This document shows positions 31,241 through 39,013 of a stretch of DNA of 41,945 bases, piece by piece. Source of the DNA: an uncultured Oscillibacter sp. (GTDB lineage Bacteria; Bacillota; Clostridia; Oscillospirales; Oscillospiraceae); contig CAJUJW010000018.1 in the NCBI GenBank assembly GCA_910586735.1, forward strand, positions 1 to 41,945. Direction: 5' to 3'. Under the pieces are notes generated by a model. It made no database searches and was not told the DNA's origin. It worked only from the letters and a program-made list of their open reading frames with translations. The position numbers and the translations under genes are program-made. Every line of letters begins with the position of its first letter. Within the stretch, counting starts at the first letter, position 1.

Positions 31241-31843
31241 TCAGATAAAGCAGCAGTAGCCGCCGTTGCACAGCGTATAGGCGCAGCACAGGGTCAGGCA
31301 GGGATTCCCGGCGCACAACGTCCCGAAGGGCTGTCCCTCCGGCCGGTAGGGCGAGCCGCCCCGCATCAGGTCCAGGGCCCGGCGGTACTCCGGGTTCCCT
31401 GGCTCCATCTGGCAGGCGGCCTGGTAGTAGCGCAGGGCCTCGTCCATCCAGCCCCGGCGGTAGCACACCGCCCCCTTGAGAAAGTTCCACTCCGCGCCGT
31501 GGTCGGAGGTGTTGTTCAGCAGCGCCTCCGCCCGGGCCAGATCGCCCGCCTGAATGGCCATGCGGACCTGCTGGAGAACGGAGGAGGAGGAGCCGCCGCC
31601 GCTGTAGGACTGCTGCTGCCAGCCGCCGGTATAGGAGGACCGGCTTCCGCCGCCGCTGCGGCGTTTGTTGATCTCCTCGTAGGCGGCGTTGATCTCCTTC
31701 ATTTTCTCCTGGGCCAGGTCGGCCAGGGGGTTGTCGTGATAGTTGTCCGGGTGGTACTTCCTGGCCAGCTCCCGGTAGGCCCGCTTGACTTCCTCGTCCG
31801 TGGCGCTCTCCGAGACGCCGAGTACCTGATAGGGATCGTTCAT
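31241..31843 (-). CDS. J-domain protein with TPR-like part and Cys-rich tail
   Basis: A 200-residue protein. Residues 1-65 are a J domain (DPYQVLGVSESATDEEVKRAY) with HPD at 31-33. Gly/Ser linker 68-95. TPR-like repeat about 97-165 (VRMAIQAGDLARAEALLNNT, YYQAACQMEPGNPEYRRALDL). The last 30 residues carry seven cysteines (CAGNPC, CC, C, CC). There is no DnaJ zinc or substrate-binding domain. The ATG at 31843 has AGGAGA upstream. The start overlaps the DUF5685 stop by four bases, so it probably works with DUF5685, perhaps recruiting DnaK to it. Confidence 0.8.
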   Translation of the reverse strand: MNDPYQVLGVSESATDEEVKRAYRELARKYHPDNYHDNPLADLAQEKMKEINAAYEEINKRRSGGGSRSSYTGGWQQQSYSGGGSSSSVLQQVRMAIQAGDLARAEALLNNTSDHGAEWNFLKGAVCYRRGWMDEALRYYQAACQMEPGNPEYRRALDLMRGGSPYRPEGQPFGTLCAGNPCLTLCCAYTLCNGGYCCFI

Positions 31844-32727
31844 GTGCTTCTCTCCTGTGTATCTCTCTTCTTCCCTCCGCCGTGAAAGGCGCCGTCCAGC
31901 ACCGCCTTCCCCACGCAGAAAAGGCCGGTATAGAGGGTGGTTTCCAGAACCGGCGTCCAGACGCCGAAGTCCCACAATTCAAAGGCCGTGGCCATCATGT
32001 GGATGGAGTGGTCCAGCGTGGCGGCGAAGCTCTGCCGGGCCTCCTCCGTCCAGACGCCGCCGGACAGGCCGTAGCGCAGGGCCACGGGGTTGTAATCCCC
32101 GGAGGCGGCGTCCTTTTTCAGGTCGTCCGCCGCGTCCACCAGGTAGACCCAGCGGCCCAGGTGGTAAAAAATCTGCTCCAGCACCCGCCGCCGCACCGGG
32201 TCGTCCACCGACTGGGCGGCCCCCTGCAGCAGTACGGCGAAGGTGTCCGCCGCCCGGTCCATGGAGGAACAGCCCTCCCGCTCCAGCGCGGCGAGGGCCC
32301 CCAGCTGCCGCCGGGTGGACTGGTTAAAGGCAGGCCGGGCCCTGGCCGCCTTGCGGTAGGCCCGTTCCAAAACGGTGGAGATTCCCCGGTACTTCAGGCC
32401 GTGGAACCAGTCGTGGTCCTCCACGCCGTCCCGGGCCTGCCAATAGGCCAGGATCACGCTCTCGTCCGCCGCCAGCTCCAGCGCCGGGCCGGACTCCAGC
32501 CGGTCCCGCCCGTGAACGGGGTGGGCGGCGCAGCGGCCGTGGTGGACGGGACCCTCCTCCCGGCCGGAGAGGAGGATGGCCAGAAAGGTAAAGTCGTAGT
32601 TCAGGATGAACCGGGCCGCCGTCCCATAGCGCTGCCCCAGGGTGTGGCAGAGGCCGCAGTAGGCCCGGCCGAAGCGTCTCAACTCCTCCTCCGGCAGGTC
32701 CTGAGGCGGCCTGACATAGCCAAACAT
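31840..32727 (-). CDS. DUF5685 family protein
   Basis: A 295-residue protein starting MFGYVRPPQD with YCGLCHTLG (C24, C27) near the N-terminus, then FLAILLSGREEGP and HPVHG, and an all-helical body (YLVDAADDLKKDAASGDYNPV is reminiscent of a helical-bundle diphosphate or metal site). Function unknown. The ATG at 32727 overlaps the rseC stop (TGATG). The true start is far inside a longer antisense-like frame that runs to 33042. Confidence 0.75.
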   Translation of the reverse strand: MFGYVRPPQDLPEEELRRFGRAYCGLCHTLGQRYGTAARFILNYDFTFLAILLSGREEGPVHHGRCAAHPVHGRDRLESGPALELAADESVILAYWQARDGVEDHDWFHGLKYRGISTVLERAYRKAARARPAFNQSTRRQLGALAALEREGCSSMDRAADTFAVLLQGAAQSVDDPVRRRVLEQIFYHLGRWVYLVDAADDLKKDAASGDYNPVALRYGLSGGVWTEEARQSFAATLDHSIHMMATAFELWDFGVWTPVLETTLYTGLFCVGKAVLDGAFHGGGKKRDTQERST

Positions 32728-33137
32728 CAGAACAGCCGGACAATGGTAAAGGACAGCCCGCCCCTGGCCCGAAGCCGCCGGTCGTAGGCTACGGCCCCCA
32801 GGACGCCCAGGAGGAAGCCCGCCGCCGCCGCCGTGTACTGCACCGCCACACTGGAGGTGGCCGCCAGGGCGGCCAGATAGCCCAGGAAGAACAGCGCCAC
32901 GGGAATCAGGTAGACCAGGGCCACGATGCGGAGCATCTTCTTCGTGCTGCTCTCCACCACGACCTTCTGTCCGGGTTCCGCCCCGATGGGGTTCAGCGCC
33001 CGGGCATGCACCGCCGTGCCGGTGACGCCGCAGCCGGCGCACTCCTCGCAGTCGTGGCCGCAGGCGGACTTTCGGGGGACGGAAATCTCCGCGTGCCCGG
33101 CGTCGAGAATGCGCTCAACCGTCGCGATCTGGGTCAT
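32727..33137 (-). CDS. rseC: RseC/MucC-type redox membrane protein
   Basis: A 136-residue SoxR-reducing-system RseC family protein. An N-terminal cytoplasmic part with CGHDCEECAGCG (C-x3-C-x2-C-x2-C type, fits an Fe-S or metal site) is followed by two membrane helices (about 70-90 and 97-117). In Clostridia members often sit near Rnf or stress genes; here it lies between cdaR and DUF5685. The start overlaps the cdaR stop (ATGA), and GGAGGG lies 6 bases upstream. Confidence 0.85.
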   Translation of the reverse strand: MTQIATVERILDAGHAEISVPRKSACGHDCEECAGCGVTGTAVHARALNPIGAEPGQKVVVESSTKKMLRIVALVYLIPVALFFLGYLAALAATSSVAVQYTAAAAGFLLGVLGAVAYDRRLRARGGLSFTIVRLF

Positions 33138-34528
33138 GGCGTTCCCTCCGTCTCTCCTTCGGCGGGGGTCTCCAGGCCCTCCGCCGGCCCGGAGGCCGGT
33201 TCGCCCTCCACCGGCCCGGAGGCCGGTTCGCCCTCCGGCGGCGGCTCCTCGGCGCCCTCCCGAATGGTGATTTGAATCTGATAGACTCCGCTGATGCCCA
33301 CGTCGCCCTTGTTCACCGTCACCTCCGCCGGGATGGTATAGGTCCCGGAGGCGGCGGAGTAGTCGCTGAGGTCCACGGTCACAGCCACGTCCTCCCCCGT
33401 GAGGGCGGAGATGTCCGCCTTGGTGCCGAACACCTTCACCGGCAGACTGCCTGTCAGCAGTTCCACCCGCTTCCCCTCCGGCTGGTTCAGGAAGGAGATG
33501 TTCTCCGTTTTCAGCGTTTCGCTGGTCATGTCCTTGAACCGGATGCGCAGGGCCGCCCGGGTGACGCCGCTGACGTTGGTACAGCCCTCCGGCAGGATGA
33601 TGGGATAGTTGGTTGTGGTGTAGTTCTCGGAGGCCTCCGTGCCCAGCTCCGCCAGATCATAGGCGGGGCCCAAAACCAGCGTTTCCACGTTTTTCAGCTG
33701 GGAGGCGTCCCCGGTGACGGCGATGGTCTGGGGCTCGATGCGGTAATCCGTGTTTTTAATGCGGCGTCCAGGGGACTCCGTCAGGTTGACCACCAGCTGG
33801 AGCTCCTTGGTGACGAAGACCGGCAGCGTGGCCCGGACGAAGTCCGCCGAGGCGTGGATGTCCGCCTTGTCCAAAATCTGGCCGTTCTCGTCGTAGAACT
33901 GGAGCTCCAGGTCCTTGGACACGGTTTCCACCGCGTTGGCGCCGATGTCCAGGGTGACCTTGGCGTAGCTGATGGGAGAGATGTCCTCCTGGAGGCCCCG
34001 GACCTCCACCTCCGTGTGGGAGAGCTCCACCTGTCCGGCGGAATAGCTCTCCGCCACGTTGCCCACCAGCTCGCAGCTTACATCGATGGTCCGGCTGTAC
34101 AGCTCGCTGATGTGTACCTTGGCCATGCTGAAACTGGTGTTTTCCCGCTGGATGACATTATTCCCGAACTTCGGGTCCGTAAAACTGATGGTGTAGTTGA
34201 CCCGCTGCTCCCCGGCGCTGGTGATGTCGAAGAGGCTGGCGGTCACCCGGATATCCGACCGGTCCAGGCTGCAAATATCCCATCGGGTGCCCTTCAGGGT
34301 CAGGTCGATGGTCATGTCCGTGCCGTCCTCCACCAGCATCAGTCCCCGGTCCCCCAGGGTGCTCTCATACAAATACTCGATGGGCACCTCCAGAAACTCC
34401 CGGGTTTTCGTCTGGGGCGTGCCGTTGGGTCCGCTGGTCAGGTCGGCGTAAAGCCAGATGGCGCAGGCCACCAGAATGGACAGCAGCAGGTAAATAATCC
34501 GGCGGCGTCCCGTCTTTTCGTTTTCCAC
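33134..34528 (-). CDS. cdaR: YbbR-domain protein CdaR
   Basis: A regulator of the diadenylate cyclase, 464 residues. One N-terminal membrane helix (about 10-28, RIIYLLLSILVACAIWLYA), then four YbbR-like repeats outside the membrane, ending in an acidic Pro/Gly tail with two copies of EGEPASGP. The GTG at 34528 is preferred because GGAGG lies 8 bases before it and the cdaA stop is one base away. A GTG three codons earlier would sit on the ribosome site. In Bacillus CdaR modulates CdaA. Confidence 0.85.
   Translation of the reverse strand: MENEKTGRRRIIYLLLSILVACAIWLYADLTSGPNGTPQTKTREFLEVPIEYLYESTLGDRGLMLVEDGTDMTIDLTLKGTRWDICSLDRSDIRVTASLFDITSAGEQRVNYTISFTDPKFGNNVIQRENTSFSMAKVHISELYSRTIDVSCELVGNVAESYSAGQVELSHTEVEVRGLQEDISPISYAKVTLDIGANAVETVSKDLELQFYDENGQILDKADIHASADFVRATLPVFVTKELQLVVNLTESPGRRIKNTDYRIEPQTIAVTGDASQLKNVETLVLGPAYDLAELGTEASENYTTTNYPIILPEGCTNVSGVTRAALRIRFKDMTSETLKTENISFLNQPEGKRVELLTGSLPVKVFGTKADISALTGEDVAVTVDLSDYSAASGTYTIPAEVTVNKGDVGISGVYQIQITIREGAEEPPPEGEPASGPVEGEPASGPAEGLETPAEGETEGTP
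33184..33237. repeat. 27-bp tandem duplication in the cdaR 3' end
   Basis: Two copies (33184-33210, 33211-33237) differ only at the last base. Each encodes nine residues, giving the EGEPASGP(V/A) repeats of the acidic tail. The reading frame is kept. Confidence 0.8.
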
Positions 34529-34529
34529 C

Positions 34530-35402
34530 TTACGCACCTCCGTCCTTCCTGGAGCGCAGCAGGGCCGTCAGGCTGAATTTCTGCTTATCCGTTTCGGCTT
34601 CCTCCTGCGGAAGCAGCTCGTTCCGCAGGAGGTTGTCCAGGGTCTCCGGCTTCAAGTGCCGTTTCAGCATCCCGCCGGTGGCCACGGAGATGGAGCCGGT
34701 TTCCTCCGAGACGATGACCACCACCGCGTCGGAGTTCTCGCTCATGCCGATGCCCGCCCGGTGCCGCATGCCCAGGTCCCGGGAGAGATTCACATTCTTG
34801 CTCAAGGGGAGCATACAGCCCGCCCCCAGCACCCGCCCGTGACGGACAATGACCGCCCCGTCGTGCATGGGCGCTTTCACAAAGAAGATGTTTTTCAAAA
34901 GCTCGCTGGACACCGCCGCGTCCAGCACCGTGCCGCTGCGGACCATGTCGTCCAGGAGAATCTCCCGCTCGAACACGATCAGCGCGCCGGTACGGGACTG
35001 GGACATCTCGGAACAGGCCAGCACGGTCTGCTCAATGGTCTGCTCCAGGGCGCTGGCGTTCTCCGCCCGGGTGAAGAGGGCCAGGATGCGGCGGCTGCCC
35101 ATCTCCTCCAGAATCCGGCGAATCTCCGGCTGGAACAGGATGATGAGGGCCAGGACGCCCACCTCCACCATGCGGCTGAGCAGGTAGTAAATGCCGTTGA
35201 GCCCAAACAGGTAGCTCAAAAGCAGGGCCGCCAGAAAGACAAACAGCCCCTTTAAAAGGCTGGCGGCCTTGGTGGTCTGCACCAGGGTCAGCACCTTATA
35301 GAGCGCAAACGCCATAATGGCGATGTCCAGGATATCCGTGGCCTCGATGGTCAGCAGATACCGTCCAATGGTGGCGAAGAGCTCTGTCAGCGTCACATTC
35401 AT
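34530..35402 (-). CDS. cdaA: diadenylate cyclase CdaA
   Basis: Makes c-di-AMP from two ATP. 290 residues. Three membrane helices in the first 85 residues, then the DAC domain with MHDGAVIV (DGA motif) and MRHRAGIGMSE (RHR motif). The ATG at 35402 (MNVTLTELFATIG) is the family start; the ribosome site is weak and distant (AAAGGG). First gene of the long minus-strand run, directly behind a strong promoter. glmM, the usual third gene of the Bacillus cluster, is not adjacent. Confidence 0.95.
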   Translation of the reverse strand: MNVTLTELFATIGRYLLTIEATDILDIAIMAFALYKVLTLVQTTKAASLLKGLFVFLAALLLSYLFGLNGIYYLLSRMVEVGVLALIILFQPEIRRILEEMGSRRILALFTRAENASALEQTIEQTVLACSEMSQSRTGALIVFEREILLDDMVRSGTVLDAAVSSELLKNIFFVKAPMHDGAVIVRHGRVLGAGCMLPLSKNVNLSRDLGMRHRAGIGMSENSDAVVVIVSEETGSISVATGGMLKRHLKPETLDNLLRNELLPQEEAETDKQKFSLTALLRSRKDGGA

Positions 35403-35485
35403 TTCTACGTCGTCATCCCTTTCTTCCTGCCGCCGGGAGAGCGGCTGTTTCCGCCGAGGGGAACACCAGGTCATGAATACTATAG

Positions 35486-35514
35486 ATTATATAGAACCCG
35501 ACCGTAAAAAGCAA
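35486..35514 (-). promoter_or_regulatory. sigma-A promoter of cdaA run
   Basis: On the minus strand TTGCTT (35514-35509), 17 bases, perfect TATAAT (35491-35486), 84 bases before the start. Confidence 0.75.
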
Positions 35515-35554
35515 GGTAAACCAAGGGAAAATTACCGGAAAATTCACGGTCTGT

Positions 35555-36688
35555 TCAGAAAGAGCGCCCCAGAACCCCCAGCAATGCCCGAATCAGCCGG
35601 GCGACCTCCTCCGGCGTGTTGAAATCGGAGAAGCTGATCCGAACGGTGCCGGTCTCCAGGGTCCCTGCGGTGCGGTGGGCGTAAGGGGCGCACTGGATGC
35701 CGGACCGGACGGCAAAGCCCCGTTCCGCCAGGGAGGAGCCGATGGTCTCCACGTCCAGGCCCTCCGCTGTCACGGACAGCACGCCGGCCTGGTTTTTCAG
35801 GTCCGGCGAGGCGTAGACCCGCAGGCCCGGCAGATCCTCCAGTCCTTGGGCCGCCAGGCGGGTCAGGCGTTTTTCATTGTCCAGAATTTTCTCCAAGCCT
35901 CCCCGGCGGACGTACCGGACGCCGGCCAGAAGCCCGGCGATGCCCGGCATGTTGAGGGTCCCGGCCTCCAGCCGGTCCGGCAGGAAGTCCGGCATTCGCT
36001 GCTGAATGGACCGGCTGCCCGTTCCTCCCTCCAGCAGCGTCCGGGTGGGAATCCCCTCGCCGCAGAGCAGCACGCCGGTGCCCTGGGGGCCGTAGAGCCC
36101 CTTGTGCCCCGGCATGGCGGCAAAGGCCGCCCCCAGCGCCCCCATGTTCAGAGGCAGAATCCCCGCGGACTGGGAGGCGTCCACAATGAAGGGCACGCCC
36201 CGCTTCCGGCAGATGGCGGCGATGTCCTCCACCGGCTGGATAAAGCCGAAGACGTTGGAGACATGGCTGCAAATCACTGCGTCGGTATCCGGCGTAATCA
36301 GGCGGTCAAAGGCCGCCGTCACCGCCTCCGCCTCAAACAGCGGGGCGGCGGCCACGGAGATGCTCGCCCCCAGGGCCTCCAGGGGGCGGGTGACGGCGTT
36401 GTGCTCATAGCCGGAGACCACCGCTCTGCCGGAGGGCGGGACCAGGCTTTTGATGGCGATATTCAGCGCGTGGGTGGCGTTGAGGGTGAAGATCACCTGT
36501 TCCGGGTTTTTCAAGCCGAACATCTCCGCCAGCTCCGAGCGGCACTGGAACGCCGTGTCGGCGGCCCGGGCAGCGGCGGGATAGCCCCCCCGCCCCGGGG
36601 AGCTCATGGAGGCCAAAGCCTCCCACATGGCGGCGGCCACGGAGGCGGGCTTTTGGAAGGTGGTGGCTGCGCTGTCGAAGTAAATCAT
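35555..36688 (-). CDS. class V aminotransferase, SufS/EF2568-like cysteine desulfurase
   Basis: A PLP enzyme of 377 residues starting MIYFDSAATTFQKP. PLP region SHVSNVFGFIQPVEDI and FIVDASQSAG, Schiff-base Lys in PGHKGLYGPQG, and active-site Cys in RSGIQCAPYAHRT. It belongs to the SufS-like branch. The DUF3343 gene in front (ATGA overlap) recalls the am_tr_V_EF2568 subfamily tied to selenium or sulfur delivery (Se-dependent Mo hydroxylases in other Firmicutes). selD and yedF-type genes are not in this window, so the substrate (Cys or selenocysteine) is open. Confidence 0.85.
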   Translation of the reverse strand: MIYFDSAATTFQKPASVAAAMWEALASMSSPGRGGYPAAARAADTAFQCRSELAEMFGLKNPEQVIFTLNATHALNIAIKSLVPPSGRAVVSGYEHNAVTRPLEALGASISVAAAPLFEAEAVTAAFDRLITPDTDAVICSHVSNVFGFIQPVEDIAAICRKRGVPFIVDASQSAGILPLNMGALGAAFAAMPGHKGLYGPQGTGVLLCGEGIPTRTLLEGGTGSRSIQQRMPDFLPDRLEAGTLNMPGIAGLLAGVRYVRRGGLEKILDNEKRLTRLAAQGLEDLPGLRVYASPDLKNQAGVLSVTAEGLDVETIGSSLAERGFAVRSGIQCAPYAHRTAGTLETGTVRISFSDFNTPEEVARLIRALLGVLGRSF

Positions 36689-36936
36689 GGCCCCACCTCC
36701 TGGTACTGCCCCTGCTGATAAAGGAATATCTGAACGGGGTCCAGGCCGTCCCTGTGGAGGGCGGTCAGGGCCTCCGGCAAAACGGAAACCGCTACGCGCA
36801 CGGCGTAGGCGCAGCCCAGGTCCGTCAGCTCTCTGGGCGGACGGAAGATCTGGCAGCGAATGCCCGCCCGGCTCAGGGACTTCTGCATCCGCTGAGCGTA
36901 GGTCACGGAGCGGGCAAGGATGATATAGTGCTCCAC
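36685..36936 (-). CDS. DUF3343 protein, putative S/Se carrier
   Basis: An 83-residue protein (EHYIILARSVTYAQRMQKSL ... GIRCQIFRPPRELTDLGCAYAVRV). The family is described as a putative Se/S carrier-like protein; C29 and C43 are the only cysteines. The GTG at 36936 is preferred over the one at 36942 because GGAGG then has a 7-base gap. It overlaps the aminotransferase start by four bases. Confidence 0.75.
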   Translation of the reverse strand: MEHYIILARSVTYAQRMQKSLSRAGIRCQIFRPPRELTDLGCAYAVRVAVSVLPEALTALHRDGLDPVQIFLYQQGQYQEVGP

Positions 36937-36994
36937 AAACACTCCTCCTTTCCTCCTATTCTATGGGGCTGGAAAGGAAAGGTGTCTGGGGCGT

Positions 36995-37016
36995 GAAAAC
37001 GCCCCGCCGCGGGGCG
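36995..37016 (-). terminator. terminator of carD-ispD-ispF
   Basis: On the minus strand CGCCCCG (37016-37010), loop CGG, CGGGGCG (37006-37000), then TTTTC (36999-36995), 69 bases after the ispF stop. A second stem (GGGGCG 36988-36993 with CGCCCC 37000-37005) competes with it. Confidence 0.6.
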
Positions 37017-37084
37017 GAGCGAAAGCGCTGTTTGGAGTATATGCGCCTGGGGGAAAAACGGTGTCCCAGGCAGGTCTCGTCTCT

Positions 37085-37570
37085 TCACACGGTCCCTTCC
37101 ACCAAGACTACAGCGTGGGCCGCCATGCCGGAGCCGTCCCCGGTGAAGCCCAGGCCCTCCTCGGTGGTGGCCTTGACGTTGACCCGTTCCGCCTCAATCC
37201 CCAGGGCGGCGGCGATGTTCTCCGCCATGCGGGCCTTGTAGGGGGCGACCTTCGGCGCCTGGGCCAGAAGGGTCGCGTCCACGTTCACCACGGCAAAGCC
37301 CTTTTCTCTCAAGAGCCGTCCCACCTCCCCCAGCAGTTTCAGGCTGGAGATGCCCTTGTAGGCCGGGTCCGTGTCCGGGAACAGCTTCCCGATGTCCCCC
37401 AGGCGGGCGGCCCCCGCCAGGGCGTCCATGACGGCGTGGACCAGCACGTCGGCGTCGGAGTGGCCCAAGAGGCCCTTTTCCCAGGGGATTTCCACGCCGC
37501 CCAAAATCAGTCTCCGGTCCGGGACCAGGCGGTGTACGTCATAGCCGTGTCCAATCCGCAGATTTGTCAT
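37085..37570 (-). CDS. ispF: 2-C-methyl-D-erythritol 2,4-cyclodiphosphate synthase
   Basis: MEP-pathway cyclase of 161 residues. RIGHGYDVHRL has the metal ligands D11 and H13, GHSDADVLVHAVMDAL has the third His, and GDIGKLFPDTDP is a substrate loop. KATTEEGLGFTG closes the site. The start overlaps the ispD stop by four bases. Confidence 0.95.
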   Translation of the reverse strand: MTNLRIGHGYDVHRLVPDRRLILGGVEIPWEKGLLGHSDADVLVHAVMDALAGAARLGDIGKLFPDTDPAYKGISSLKLLGEVGRLLREKGFAVVNVDATLLAQAPKVAPYKARMAENIAAALGIEAERVNVKATTEEGLGFTGDGSGMAAHAVVLVEGTV

Positions 37571-38298
37571 CGCCCCTCCTCCCGGGCCTTCACAATGGCC
37601 TCTGCCAGAATCAGGTCCATGGGCGTGGTGATTTTCAGGTTCTCCTCCTCGCCCTCCACCAAGAAGACCACCTTTCCCAGCCGCTCCACGGCGGAGGCGT
37701 CGTCGGTGACGGGGGCCTCCTGCTCCAGGGCGGACTGGAGGGCGGCCTTCAACAGGCTGGCCTCGAAAACCTGGGGGGTCTGGACGGCCCGGAGGCGCTC
37801 CCGGTCCAGGGTCTCCTCCACCCCGCCGTCCTCCCGGACGGCCTTGACCGTGTCCTTCACCGGCACGGCGGGGGCGGCGGCGGAACAGCGGGCGGCGGCG
37901 GACACCACCCGGTCGATGAGCTCAGGCGTCACCAGGGGCCGGGCCCCGTCGTGGACCGCCAGAAGTTCCGTCTCCGGCGAGACCTCCAGCGCCGCCAGGA
38001 GGGCGGAGTGGACCCGGCTCTCCCCGCCCCGGATGACCTTGGCGCACTTTGTCAGCCCATAGGTCCGGCAGAGCTGGGAGATCTCCAGGATGTCCTCCTC
38101 CCGGGCGGCGATCACAACCTCGTCCACGGACCCCGCCACCTGGAGGGCCGCCAGGGTCCGTACCAGCACGGGCACGCCGTCCAGGGGCTGAAGCAGCTTA
38201 TTCACGCCGCCCATCCGGCTGGAGCTCCCCGCCGCCGCCACCACCGCGGCGCAGCGGGGTCTGCGGGCCTCCCGCATTTTTTTGAAAAACGGCCGCAT
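37567..38298 (-). CDS. ispD: 2-C-methyl-D-erythritol 4-phosphate cytidylyltransferase
   Basis: MEP-pathway nucleotidyltransferase of 243 residues. VVAAAGSSSRMGG is the CTP loop, VHDGARPLV the substrate loop, and AVQTPQVFE and TDDASAVE are conserved ends. A G-rich ribosome site (GGGGAGGGGGGG) precedes the ATG. It is paired with ispF, and carD lies 21 bases upstream. Confidence 0.95.
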   Translation of the reverse strand: MRPFFKKMREARRPRCAAVVAAAGSSSRMGGVNKLLQPLDGVPVLVRTLAALQVAGSVDEVVIAAREEDILEISQLCRTYGLTKCAKVIRGGESRVHSALLAALEVSPETELLAVHDGARPLVTPELIDRVVSAAARCSAAAPAVPVKDTVKAVREDGGVEETLDRERLRAVQTPQVFEASLLKAALQSALEQEAPVTDDASAVERLGKVVFLVEGEEENLKITTPMDLILAEAIVKAREEGR

Positions 38299-38319
38299 AG
38301 AGAACCCCCCCCTCCCCGG

Positions 38320-38817
38320 TCACTGCGGCACCGGCGGTTTTTGCATGACCGCGTGGTCCAGCCGCGCCTCCGCGTCCTGATAGGCGCAGCCCTCCACCAG
38401 CGCGATTTCAGAGACGATGATCTGCTTCGCGCTGTGGAGCATCTTCCGCTCCCCCGTGGAAAGGCCCCGGCGGGAGTCCCGCCGCATAAGGCCCTTTACC
38501 ACCCGGGCCACCTCGTTGAGGTCCCCGCTTTTCAGCCGGAGGAGGTTTTCCTGATAACGCTTGTTCCAGTTGGCGCTGGATTCGACTTCCAAGGCGGGGA
38601 TTCCGGCGAAGAAGGCCTCCGCCTCCGCCTCTGAGATGATGGACCGGATACCGATGGCCTGACAGTTGGCGGTGGGTATCTTCAAAACAAGACCGCCCAC
38701 CGGCATCTTGAACACATAATACTCCTTGGTCGTGCCCGCCACTTTCTCCCGGATCACGTCATCGATGACACCTGCCCCGTGCATGGGATGCACGATCAGG
38801 TCCCCGATTTGAAACAT
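38320..38817 (-). CDS. carD: CarD/CdnL-type RNA polymerase-binding regulator
   Basis: A 165-residue protein with an N-terminal RID/TTD-like domain (FQIGDLIVHPMHGAGVIDDVI ... YYVFKMP) that binds RNA polymerase beta, and a helical C-terminal DNA-binding half (WNKRYQENLLRLKSGDLNEVARVVKGL). In other bacteria it stabilises open complexes at rRNA and growth-related promoters. The ATG at 38817 has AAAGGGG 5 bases upstream; a GTG two codons before is too close. Confidence 0.9.
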   Translation of the reverse strand: MFQIGDLIVHPMHGAGVIDDVIREKVAGTTKEYYVFKMPVGGLVLKIPTANCQAIGIRSIISEAEAEAFFAGIPALEVESSANWNKRYQENLLRLKSGDLNEVARVVKGLMRRDSRRGLSTGERKMLHSAKQIIVSEIALVEGCAYQDAEARLDHAVMQKPPVPQ

Positions 38818-38876
38818 GGACACCCCTTTCTCTGTCGCGGCCTCCGCCGCTGTGCTGTTTGACTCTTGTTCCGCTT

Positions 38877-38924
38877 GATTCCATGCTGGTTTCTAGTTCC
38901 GTGCCGATACTTCCGATTCCGTGC
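38877..38924. repeat. three imperfect 10-bp direct repeats upstream of carD
   Basis: GATTCCATGC (38877-38886), AGTTCCGTGC (38895-38904), GATTCCGTGC (38915-38924), spaced 18 and 20 bases start to start, 60-107 bases before carD. A related TTGTTCCGCT lies at 38867. Possible protein-binding sites; no clear promoter was found in this interval. Confidence 0.4.
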
Positions 38925-39013
38925 AAAGACTGGCCCTGGGAAGGGACTGCTGTCCAACGAAGTTCCTTTCGAGACAAACACCACACAGCAGAGGCCCCGC
39001 AGAGAGCGGCGGC

